Assembly: GCA_048498995.1 (NCBI GenBank) | Contig: JBEHWX010000019.1 | Location: forward strand, 1 to 64,000 | Direction: 5' to 3' | Origin: JBEHWX01 sp048498995 | Lineage (GTDB): Bacteria; Bacteroidota; Ignavibacteria; OLB7 | DNA length: 64,000 nucleotides | Part shown: piece after piece, positions 41,861 through 50,500 of the stretch | Position numbering within the stretch: the first letter of the stretch is position 1 | Layout: each line of letters starts with the position of its first letter | The notes under the pieces: model-generated | Databases searched by the model: none | Told to the model about the DNA's origin: nothing | What the model saw: the letters and a program-made list of their open reading frames with translations, nothing else | Made by a program: the position numbers and the translations under genes

Positions 41861-43381
41861 ATGAATCGTGTGCGAACCTTGTTCGTCGCGGCGCTGATCA
41901 TTGCGCCCGGCATCACCGCGCACTCTCAAGCCGTCGTCGACTTCTGGGGAAGCCAGATCTCCAACGTGGACTTCCATGCCTCCAACATCGGCATGTTCGC
42001 GTTCGACCCGACGCAGCAGACGGGCTTCATCTATCCGCGCGGATCGGGCATCTCCTACCTCTTCGGCACCGGACTCTGGTTCGGCGCCAAGCATGGAGAA
42101 GCCGATTCCGTCCGAGGGGTCTTCACGACCTTCAACCCCAACGACGCCACCTCCCAGGCCTGGCCCGGCGAGATAGGTGTCGGCTCCCACAACGCGCGGG
42201 GACTGCTGGCCCTCTCCGGACAGTACGACCACGCCACCGGCAAGCCGACCGTGGCCGGACGGGAGGACTGGCCGCTCTGGAGCACGACCAAGCTCGCGCC
42301 GCGCATGGCATTCCCCGGCATCTTCGAGCCGGACTCCACCGCGCGCCTCTCCGGCAGCCGCTACACCGCGCCGGCGTTCGTCCCCGGCGTCGATGAACAG
42401 ATCGTCGCACGGTTCAACGATGTCGCACTCGACCGGTATGGCTATACCCAGGAGATGCTCGAAGCCTCCGGCCAGCCGTTCGGACTCCAGATCACCCAGA
42501 ACATTTACGCGTGGGCGCAGCCTCCGTACGACAACTGCGTGATCGTTCAGTACCAGGTTATCAATGTCGGCGCCAAGCTGAGGCATTGCTACATCGGCCA
42601 GGTGACCGATCCCGACATGGGAAATCCGGGCAACGACCATCTGAACCTCTACGCGCAGGACACCTCCCTTCGAGCGATGGTGGCATGGACGCAGGCGGAA
42701 GGGACGTCGCATGGGCTGTTGGTCTCGTCGGCGATCGAGACTCCGGTGATCTCCGGCAAGGGCACGGTCGACAACAGCCAGCGAAGCTTCTACGGCGCGC
42801 AGATGGGGATCAGCACGCTGCGCCTCCTCTCGGTGGTCGAGGATCCCACAAAGCCCTGGCAGCGCTACGACGTGATGGCCGAGCGACGCATCGACACGGC
42901 CACCGGGCCGGTCGACGTCAGGGCGCTGCAGGCCACCGGACCATTCGACCTTCTGCCGTTGGACACGGCGTACTTCGCGATTCTCTACGGCGTGTTCGAC
43001 GGCACCTATCCGCCGTCGCCGGCCACGGCGCAGAAGATCGGCTCCACGATCCGCGAGCTGCGCAACCTCTATTACTTCGGCACCACCTCCTCGGTGGAGC
43101 TTGCCGATGCCGGAGCTTCCGGAGCCGCCATCGACGTGCTCCCGAATCCGGCCACGGACGCCGCCGTGATCCGCGGCCTGCTCCCGGGATCGGGTCCCGC
43201 CGAGATCTCCCTGTTCGACCCGCTCGGCCGAAGCGTGCTCGCGCCCCGGACGATCGAGACCGCCGACGGACGGTTCGCCGCGACGCTCGATCTCTCGGCG
43301 CTTGCCGACGGCGTCTACCTGGCGACGGTGCGAAGCGGCGGAACGGTCAGGAGCGTGAAGGTGGAGAAGCGCGCCCGATAG
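41861..43381 (+). CDS. Secreted protein with T9SS C-terminal sorting domain
   Basis: A 506-residue exported protein: signal peptide ending AHSQA, a large beta-rich body (GSGISYLFGTGLWFGAKHG; QPPYDNCVIVQYQVINVG) and a C-terminal type IX sorting domain of about 80 residues with IDVLPNPATDAAVIRG, ISLFDPLGRSV and LADGVYLATVRSGG. The domain directs passage across the outer membrane and surface attachment, as known for Bacteroidota and relatives. The body domain is common in such cargo proteins but has no known activity. A strong hairpin follows at 43436. Confidence 0.88.
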   Translation: MNRVRTLFVAALIIAPGITAHSQAVVDFWGSQISNVDFHASNIGMFAFDPTQQTGFIYPRGSGISYLFGTGLWFGAKHGEADSVRGVFTTFNPNDATSQAWPGEIGVGSHNARGLLALSGQYDHATGKPTVAGREDWPLWSTTKLAPRMAFPGIFEPDSTARLSGSRYTAPAFVPGVDEQIVARFNDVALDRYGYTQEMLEASGQPFGLQITQNIYAWAQPPYDNCVIVQYQVINVGAKLRHCYIGQVTDPDMGNPGNDHLNLYAQDTSLRAMVAWTQAEGTSHGLLVSSAIETPVISGKGTVDNSQRSFYGAQMGISTLRLLSVVEDPTKPWQRYDVMAERRIDTATGPVDVRALQATGPFDLLPLDTAYFAILYGVFDGTYPPSPATAQKIGSTIRELRNLYYFGTTSSVELADAGASGAAIDVLPNPATDAAVIRGLLPGSGPAEISLFDPLGRSVLAPRTIETADGRFAATLDLSALADGVYLATVRSGGTVRSVKVEKRAR

Positions 43382-43435
43382 GAGCCACGAGATAGCCGTC
43401 GCGGACACATCGCGGCGGCGCGTTCACGAAACGAC

Positions 43436-43464
43436 AACGGCGGCCCGGAATCCGGGCCGCCGTT
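43436..43464. terminator. Strong GC hairpin between convergent genes
   Basis: A perfect 13-bp stem (aacggcggcccgg / ccgggccgccgtt) with a 3-nt loop, placed between the convergent genes ending at 43381 (+) and 43530 (-). No long T tract flanks it; it probably ends both transcripts. Confidence 0.7.
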
Positions 43465-43529
43465 GCTCATAGATGTCGGATGATATCGCGGGCGCCACGC
43501 ACGTCAGCGACGCGCGTCAACGACGTGCG

Positions 43530-44099
43530 TCAGGCCGTGCGCTCCAGCAGGAGCAGGCAGGCCCCCTCGCTCCAGAACAGGCCGATCCGGTCGCCATCGG
43601 CAAAGATGATTCTGAACGCTCCCTGGCTGCCGTCGTCGTAGGCGATCCGCTCGTCGTTGCCGCGGCCGACCATCAGATAGATAGTGCGTCCCCGCGCGCC
43701 GAGCAGGTCGAGAAGCGAAAGATCGAACAGATCGATATCCTCGTCCGGTCCCTCGTAACGCCCCTCGGCGCTCTCCTCCCCGGGCGACGCGGCGCCGCGC
43801 GAGCGGGGAATCTGCGCGCGGTACACGCGGCCGAAGCCGATCGTATCGGGGAGCGGCGCGTCGGAGCCGGCGGCGCGATGAACGAGGAGAAATCTCGTGG
43901 TGAAGTCGATCTCGGTGCCGCCGAAGACGCGCATCAGCGTCTCCCTCGGCGTACGCAGCTCCATTCCCCCGGTCCGGCGGGCGATGCTCTGCGCATCGAC
44001 CACGCGCCAGCGTCCGGTATAGCGGGAAAGCGTCTGCGCCGTGAGGCTCGCCGAGGCGAGCAGCAGGATCGATGCGAAGATGACGATCGAGCGATTCAT
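43530..44099 (-). CDS. Secreted protein, unrecognised
   Basis: A 189-residue protein with a signal peptide (MNRSIVIFASILLLASASLT, cleavage near TAQ) and a beta-rich mature part (FRIIFADGDRIGLFW near the end) that could be a small lipocalin- or META-like barrel, although no family is certain. Start ATG 44099 is preceded by GAGGTG, which decides against the longer frame from 44198. Confidence 0.72.
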   Translation of the reverse strand: MNRSIVIFASILLLASASLTAQTLSRYTGRWRVVDAQSIARRTGGMELRTPRETLMRVFGGTEIDFTTRFLLVHRAAGSDAPLPDTIGFGRVYRAQIPRSRGAASPGEESAEGRYEGPDEDIDLFDLSLLDLLGARGRTIYLMVGRGNDERIAYDDGSQGAFRIIFADGDRIGLFWSEGACLLLLERTA

Positions 44100-44362
44100 C
44101 GCCCACCTCGTGAATAGGCATTCGTTTCGGCCACGTTGGTCGTGCGCCGCCTCCGCTCCGATCGCCGCGTCGATCCCGGCGCGGCGCCATCCCACCATTG
44201 GCCCACCAGTGGCTCATTCACCGCAACATGAGTGCCGCGATCGGCCATCGCAATGGGAATGTCCCGACCTCACCTTCGGATGACACCTATCCCCCCGCAA
44301 CGTCGCCGGGCGGCTCTCCCACCACGCGGCTCTCCCGCCTCCGGCGCTCACGCCCGCGGCGC

Positions 44363-45793
44363 TCACGCTTGCGGCGACTCCGGATCGAGCGAGAGAAGGA
44401 TCTCCCGGCGTCGCGCCTCGGAGAGCCGCATCCACTGATGATTCCGGTTCCGACGCCCCACCTCCAGCGGCGTGGCCCCTTCGGCGTCGCGAGTCCCACG
44501 GTCGGCGCCGGCCGCGATCAGCGTCGCGATCATCGCCGGATTCCCGACCAGGACCGCGTGATGGAGCGGCGTGCGCCCCTCGCGATCCACCCGACCGATC
44601 TCCGCGCCACGTGCCGCCAGCAGCCGGACCACTTCGACGCGCTCCTTCGCGGCGGCGATCAGCAGCGGGGTCAGTCCGGCGGCGTTGACGGGATCGACGT
44701 CGGCGCCGTGATCGAGGAGGAGGGCGGCCGCCATCTCCGATACCTGGGAGGCGGCCACGTGCAGCGGAGTATTCCCCTCGGCATCGACCGCGCTCACCGA
44801 CGCGCCGAGCTCGATCAGATGCCGCGCCATCTCCGGATTGTGGGAGTCATGGTGCGCGATCGCCAGGTGGAGCGCAGTCCGCCCACGCGCATCGGGCCGA
44901 TCGAGCTCGATGCCGGCCGCGAGCAGGCGATCGGTCATCGCGCGGTCGTACTCGCCACCCTGGGTCCGAGCGGCCCGGTGGAGCGGCGTCATGCCGGACT
45001 CGGGATCGACGACGTTCACCTCCAGACCGAGGCGGACCAGATGCTCCAGGCATTCGACGCTCATTCCGATCGCGGCCAGCGCGACCAGCTCGAAGCGCTT
45101 CGCGGGATCTTCCGGGATCTTCACGCCGGCGGCCAGCAGCGGATCGATCATCGAGGCCCCTCGCCTCATCAGGGCGATGCCGAGGACCAGGCCCCCCTCC
45201 TCATCACCGACGAAGGGATCGGCGCCGAGCTCCAGCAGGAGCCTGGCGGAATCGAACTTCCCCCACGACAGCGCGTTCATCAGGGGAGTCTCCTCGGAAT
45301 CCTCCCGAATACTGTCGATCTCCGCCCCGTGCTCGACGAGCAGACGGATCGTTTCCGGACCTCCCCATTCGGCCGCCAGATGGAGCGGCGTCGGCGGGCC
45401 CACGGTATCGCTCCCGTCGGGATCGGCGCCACGCGCGAGCATCAGCTTCACCAGATCGGCCAGCCCCTCGGCGGCCGCATTGCCGAGGGGCGTATTCCCA
45501 TCCTCATCCTCCACGTCGAGCCGGGCTCCGAGCTCGACGAGCGCGCGCGCCAGATCGTTGTGGCAGTAGCCGATGGCGATCATCACCGGCGTGGCGCCGC
45601 AGGCGTCCGGGGCATCCAGCAGGGAACGGTCGCGGCCGATCGCCTCAAGGACCTTCTTCATGTCACCATCGATCACCAGATCGTGGAATTCGCCGGGGGT
45701 GAGCCGGCCTCCGAAGACGCGGGAGAAGATGCCGGCGATCACCGCGAGCGCCGGCAGTGCGAGCGTCGGCGCGATGTCGAGGGTCGTGATCAT
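44363..45793 (-). CDS. Ankyrin-repeat protein with N-terminal membrane anchor
   Basis: A 476-residue protein. A hydrophobic start (IAPTLALPALAVIAGIFSRVF) can anchor it in the inner membrane; the rest is a solenoid of about ten ankyrin repeats with clear TPL-type starts (GNTPLGNAAAEG, PTPLHLAAEWGG, EETPLMNALSWG, MTPLHRAARTQG, RTALHLAIAHHD, NTPLHVAASQVS, LTPLLIAAAKER, RTPLHHAVLVGN). Ankyrin proteins bind partner proteins; in bacteria several act as inhibitors of membrane or secreted enzymes. Start ATG 45793 gives the anchor; the frame extends upstream without homology. Confidence 0.88.
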   Translation of the reverse strand: MITTLDIAPTLALPALAVIAGIFSRVFGGRLTPGEFHDLVIDGDMKKVLEAIGRDRSLLDAPDACGATPVMIAIGYCHNDLARALVELGARLDVEDEDGNTPLGNAAAEGLADLVKLMLARGADPDGSDTVGPPTPLHLAAEWGGPETIRLLVEHGAEIDSIREDSEETPLMNALSWGKFDSARLLLELGADPFVGDEEGGLVLGIALMRRGASMIDPLLAAGVKIPEDPAKRFELVALAAIGMSVECLEHLVRLGLEVNVVDPESGMTPLHRAARTQGGEYDRAMTDRLLAAGIELDRPDARGRTALHLAIAHHDSHNPEMARHLIELGASVSAVDAEGNTPLHVAASQVSEMAAALLLDHGADVDPVNAAGLTPLLIAAAKERVEVVRLLAARGAEIGRVDREGRTPLHHAVLVGNPAMIATLIAAGADRGTRDAEGATPLEVGRRNRNHQWMRLSEARRREILLSLDPESPQA

Positions 45794-45879
45794 GCCTGAA
45801 AAATAGAGATGCGGTGAGATCGGCGATACGTTCGGCCGGGAAGCCCATGAGGTGGACGAAGTCGCTCCCAGAAAAAGCA

Positions 45880-45910
45880 CCGCCCCGTCCGGTTATCGCG
45901 GACGGGGCGG
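45880..45910 (-). terminator. Intrinsic terminator on minus strand
   Basis: A 12-bp stem (ccgccccgtccg / cggacggggcgg) with a 7-nt loop; on the minus strand it is followed by tgcTTTTTctg, a good U tract. It ends a minus-strand transcript coming from 46.1 kb or beyond, that is the structured RNA candidate or the leucine-rich-repeat gene's 3' region, before the ankyrin gene begins. Confidence 0.82.
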
Positions 45911-45950
45911 AGTGTGTCCCTAACCCCTTCACTTCTGGAGTCCTTCCCAA

Positions 45951-46110
45951 TGAAGGTCGCGGAGCGCCGATCCTCGGGAAGAGGAGCGGAGGGATACCAT
46001 CGGATACGCTCACGGGGTGCGAAAGCGAGAACCGAGGTATCTCCGGAGGGCCCAGCCGGGCGTCTGTACCCGCGCCGGCCGGTATCCGGCTGTGCTCGAA
46101 GCGACCTTCA
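45951..46110. ncRNA. Candidate structured RNA, multi-helix junction
   Basis: About 160 nt closed by a perfect 10-bp helix (45951-45960 tgaaggtcgc with 46101-46110 gcgaccttca). Inside are a hairpin tcctc/gagga (45971-45975 with 45981-45985), a helix gatacc/ggtatc (45993-45998 with 46036-46041, extendable by ggag/tcc with bulges) and a helix cagccgg/ccggctg (46053-46059 with 46086-46092). Together they form a multi-branch junction. A GAAA loop (gcGAAAgc at 46019-46026) would favour the plus strand, whereas the terminator at 45880-45910 favours the minus strand. It is not recognisable as RNase P, tmRNA, SRP or a riboswitch that I know. Confidence 0.5.
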
Positions 46111-46416
46111 CACATACAGACCGCGTCTCCTGAAAGAGGTCGCAGCGCCAGGTCGTGAAAGAGCGTTAAGAAGTATGAACATGGCGCCGGGGCCGCGGAG
46201 GCCCTCCCGGAGGCGGCTACGGGGAACGCCGATGCGACACCAGGGGCGACCACGGAGGGTGTCCGTACGCGCATGGCGAGCAGGCTTCCCGTGCCGCCGG
46301 CGGGGCGGCCACTGATCGGCCCCTGGAATCGACCAGCGCCGAAGGCGGGGCACCCGCGCGCCGGCCCGAGGCCGCCGGGGAAACTGCCGTCCCATCCTCC
46401 CTCACTCCCCTCCCCC
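46111..46416. other. Gap between RNA candidate and LRR gene
   Basis: A 306-bp interval without a convincing gene. The plus-strand sequence has repeated ggtcgc/gcgacc motifs (near 46137 and 46152) that could offer alternative pairing to the RNA candidate; otherwise nothing specific. Confidence 0.4.
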
Positions 46417-47346
46417 TCAGAATCGCACATCCACGCCGGGGAGCTCGCGGCGGATGCGGTCCTTCTCGGCCTCCGGGAACTCGTTGCCGACCAGGATCAG
46501 CGTCCGGAGCTTCCGCAGCCGGCCGAGTCCCGCCGGCATCGAGGTAAGCCGGTTGTTCGCCAGCGACAGCAGCTCCAGACCGGCCAGCCGGGTGATCGAC
46601 GCGGGGAGCGTGGCCAGTCGGTTGCCGTCGGCAAGCAGCGTGGTCAGCCGGCCGAGCTTCCCGATCGCCGACGGAAGCGCGGTGAGCTCGTTGCCGTCGA
46701 CGGCCAGCATGGTCAGCTTCCTCAGGCGGGTCACCGAGGCGGGAAGCGTCGTGAGATGATTGCCGGAGAGCTTCAGGTTCTCCAGCGCGGCAAGTCCGCC
46801 GATCGTGACCGGAAGCTGCTTCAGGCCATTGTCGTCCAGCTCGAGGTTCACCAGCGACGTCAGCCCGCCGATCTCGCGTGGCAGGGCCGGAAGCCCGTTG
46901 CCGGTGAGAAGGAGCGTCCGGAGACGCTTGAGCGCGCCGATGGCCGGCGGCAGCGCCTCGATCCTGTTCAGCGTGGCGTTGAGCTCGGTCAGCGATCGGA
47001 GACGGCCGATCTCCGCCGGAAGCGACTCCAGCGCGTTCTCCTGAACGATCAGCACCTGCAGGCGCCCGAGGCGGCCGATCTCCGCGGGGAGATGCCGCAG
47101 CTCGTTCTCCATCAGGTTCGCGTACTCGAGGCGGGTCAGCGTTCCGAAGGCCGGCGTCAGGTCGGGGATTCCCTGGTGGCGGAGGTTCAGGTGAACGGTC
47201 GTGGCCGGGCTGGCCAGGGCGCTCCGGTAGGAATAGTTGGCCTCGGAGCCGATCAGCTCCGCGCGCGTCATCAGCGGCTCCTGCGCCGGGGCCGATGCCA
47301 CGGCGAGCAGCGACGCGGCGAACAGTGCGGTGAACAGTCTCTTCAT
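46417..47346 (-). CDS. Secreted leucine-rich-repeat protein
   Basis: A 309-residue exported protein: signal peptide (MKRLFTALFAASLLAVASAP, then AQ) followed by about ten 23-residue leucine-rich repeats of the bacterial LPxxIGxLxxLxxLxLxxN type (e.g. LESLPAEIGRLRSLTELNAT, LPVTIGGLAALENLKLSGNH). It ends soon after the last repeat with no sorting domain or anchor, so it is probably periplasmic or released. LRR solenoids bind proteins or glycans. It follows the large PhoX-like gene on the same strand, with a hairpin between them. Confidence 0.9.
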   Translation of the reverse strand: MKRLFTALFAASLLAVASAPAQEPLMTRAELIGSEANYSYRSALASPATTVHLNLRHQGIPDLTPAFGTLTRLEYANLMENELRHLPAEIGRLGRLQVLIVQENALESLPAEIGRLRSLTELNATLNRIEALPPAIGALKRLRTLLLTGNGLPALPREIGGLTSLVNLELDDNGLKQLPVTIGGLAALENLKLSGNHLTTLPASVTRLRKLTMLAVDGNELTALPSAIGKLGRLTTLLADGNRLATLPASITRLAGLELLSLANNRLTSMPAGLGRLRKLRTLILVGNEFPEAEKDRIRRELPGVDVRF

Positions 47347-47492
47347 GGATCTCGTTGGAAGGAACGTGCGGTTGCGAAGGATGGTATCGGTTCGTGGATC
47401 GTGCCGCTTCCGGCGCTGTACGCGCCCGGCATGCGCGGCACGGTGAGGATCGCTCGCGACGATCGCCCGGATGGCGTCCGCCGGCAACGGAC

Positions 47493-47519
47493 CGGACCCC
47501 GGGACGAGCCCGGGGTCCG
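47493..47519 (-). terminator. Hairpin after the PhoX-like gene
   Basis: An 11-bp perfect stem (cggaccccggg / cccggggtccg) with a 5-nt loop, about 50 nt past the stop codon of the minus-strand gene ending at 47571. No T tract follows, so assignment as terminator is moderate. Confidence 0.55.
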
Positions 47520-47570
47520 ATCGCGTCGGCGTTGCGTTGCGCGGCTTCCCCGAGGGGGCGCCGCCAAGCG

Positions 47571-50500
47571 TCATCGACGGACGAGCTTCGTCGTCGTGGT
47601 CCGGCCATCGACCGTCACGCGGACGAAGTAGACACCGGCGCGGTTGTCGAGCTTGCGCGCGTCGAACGCGTAGGCGTGAGAGCCGGCCTGGGCCGTCCCC
47701 GCGAACAGCGTCTGGACGCGGCGGCCGGCCTCGTCGTAGATCTCGACGGAGAGATCGGCGCGCTGACGGAGCTGAAGCTCGATGGTCGCCTCGTCGGTGA
47801 AGGGGTTCGGCCGGGCGCGGAGGCTGAAGCCGCCGGCCACGATCTCCGTCTCCTCCACCCCGCTGGTGGCCTGCTGGCGCACCGTGATGTCGTCGCTGGC
47901 GCGGCAGCCGCTCTGGCTCTCCACCGTCACCGTGTAGCGTCCCGGCTTTGTGACGATGATCGAGCGGGAGGTATGTCCCGTGCTCCACTTGTAGGAGCGG
48001 AATCCGGGGCCGGCATCCAGCGTCACCGGACAGTCGACGCAGACGGTGGTGTCGACGCCGAGATCGATCGACGGCAGCGGATTGACGCCGACCACGACGG
48101 AATCGACGGAGACGCATCCTCCCTGATCGGTCACGCGGACCCAGTAGGTGCCGGACTTCGAGGCGCTCAGCACCGGCGCGGTGGAGCCGTCGTTCCAGAG
48201 ATACGCCGCGTAGATGCTGCCGGGCGTGAGCGTGGCGCTCGCCCCCTCGCAGATCTCGATCCGGTCGCCGAGGTTCGGCGCCGGGCTCTGACGCACCGTG
48301 ACCGTGTCGTAGCCGAGGCATCCGTTCCTGTTGGTCACCTTCACCCAGTAGGTGCCCGGCTGCGTCACCGCGAGCTTCGGGAAGGTCGAGCCGTCGCTCC
48401 AGAGATAGGAGTTGAACCCGTCGCCGGCCGAGAGCACCAGGCTACCGCCGCGGCAGATCATCAGATCGGTCCCCAGACGCGGCTGCGGACGCGGGGTGAC
48501 GAAGACGTTGATCGTGTCCCATGCGACGCATCCGGCGGCGTTGGTCACGCGGACGCTGTACTGGCCGGACTCATTGAAGGTGCGGCGGAAGCTGGTGACC
48601 GAATCGCTCCAGAGGTAGGTGAGCGTCGGATCGGCTGTCACCGCGATCTCGGCTCCCTCGCAGATGGTCCGGTCCGGGCCGAGCGCCGCCGTCGGCGGGT
48701 CGATGAAGGTGACGCGGACCGAGTCGGTGCCGATCCGGCCGTTGTTGCCGATCACCGAGAGACGGTAGGTGCCGCTGGTGGAGACGCGGAGCACCGAGTC
48801 GGTGGAGTTGTCCATCCAGATGTTCTGGCCGTCGCGGGTGAAGTACTTCAGCGTCACCACCGTGCCCTTGCAGGCGGTGATGTCCGGCCCGAGCTCGACC
48901 TTCGGCGCGATGGCGCCGACGCCGAGATTCTCGCGGCGGGCGAAGACCACCGTGGTCGGCTGATCGAAGATCACGTCCGCCCCGGTCGCGTCCTTCTGCG
49001 ACTGGGTGTTGGTCGTGTTCGGATGCTGGAAGGAGATGAAGCCGAAGCGGCCATCGGGGGAGAAGGTGAGTCCGGTCGGCTCGGAGCCGGCCGGGGTGGT
49101 GGCGAAGAGCTCCACGCGCGGGTTGGCCGGCGTATGCTCCTTGCGCACCATCCAGAGGTGATTGCGGCCGCCATCCTGCAGCGCCCAGAGATTCCCCTCG
49201 TTGTCGAAGGCCAGGTTGTCGATGCCGGTGCCCCACGACTCCTGCACCACGCCGTTCTCGGTCGCGATCGAGAGCATCTGGTTGGAGACCCAGGGCTCGA
49301 GCTCGCTGACGGTGGCGCCGTTGTCCTTGAAGCGCCAGAGGTCGCCGCGTCCCTTCTCGGTGAAGTAGACATGGCCGTCGGGGCCGATCTCGACATCCTC
49401 CACGCCGCCGAAGCGGTAGCCGCCGAGCGTGCCGGCAAGCGTCGAGGTCTGGTTGCGGTCGGCCTTGGTCGTGTTCGGCACCTGCACCCAGGTACCGGTG
49501 GTCGAGGTGGCGCCGTCGCGCTTGAGCACGTAGAGCGTGCCGGAGTCCAGGCGGGCCTTGCGCGCGGCCACGAACTTGTAGACGCAGCCGGTGCCGCCAT
49601 CCTCCCCCTCGTACAGCGTAACGCTGTCGCGGGCAACGCAGACGTTCTCATGGCTCATGCGCCCCACGGCCCAGAGCTTGTCGGCTTTGCCGTCGCCGTC
49701 GAAGTCGCGGATCTTCCGGGTGATCGGATCGATCTCCACCGCCCAGCCCACGTCGTGATATCCGTCGCCGTTGCCGTCGCCGGTGTTGTAGCTCTCCTCG
49801 CAACTGATCGTGGTTCCCCACGGGGTAACGGTGCCGGAGCAGTTCCGCTCGGTGGTCTGCACCTGCGAGAAGTCGACGCGCGTCACGGTGTCCAGCCCCC
49901 AGAGCCCCGTCGTCTGATCGTAGTGCACGTCGAGCACCGAGACGCCCCCCGGGGTGTTCTCGTGGTTGACCGAGATGGTGCCGCGGGTGGAGGTACCATT
50001 GCGTCCGACGAAGCCGGTGAAGTCGTTCCCGCCGGGGACGAGCGCGCCGCCGACGGTGAAGCGGTCCACGTTCGACTTCAGCAGCTTCTGGAAGATGTGG
50101 GTCGCCGTCGGGTAGACGAGGGTCTGCTGCTGCGGGCCCGGCTGCACCGAGGTGAAGCAGCCGATGGCGGTCGACGCGGCCGGATCGCAGCTGTAGTTGC
50201 CGCCGAGCGCCGTGAGCGCGGTGGCCTGCCCCTGCAGCACCAGCTCGAGATCGAACGCCAGGTCGGTGCTGGTCGGCGAATTCTGATGCACCTCCGCGGC
50301 TATCACGTTCGTCCCCACCCGAAGCGCGCTCCGCGGCACCACGTACTCGACGAAGCTCGTCTCGTCGACTCCCTCGACCCAGGTGAGCGCCGGCGTCAGA
50401 TAGGTGACCGGGCCGCTCCGCATGTTCGAGCGGAGCAGCTCCACGCCGTTCAGGTAGATCACCGCGCCGTCATCCCGCTTCAGGCGGACCACCATGTTGC

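Noticed and set aside
45951..46110. Cobalamin riboswitch, RNase P, tmRNA or SRP RNA
   Set aside because: I looked for the B12 box, the RNase P GAGGAAAGUCC-type core, the tmRNA tRNA-like ends and the SRP GGUCAGG loop on both strands; none is present.
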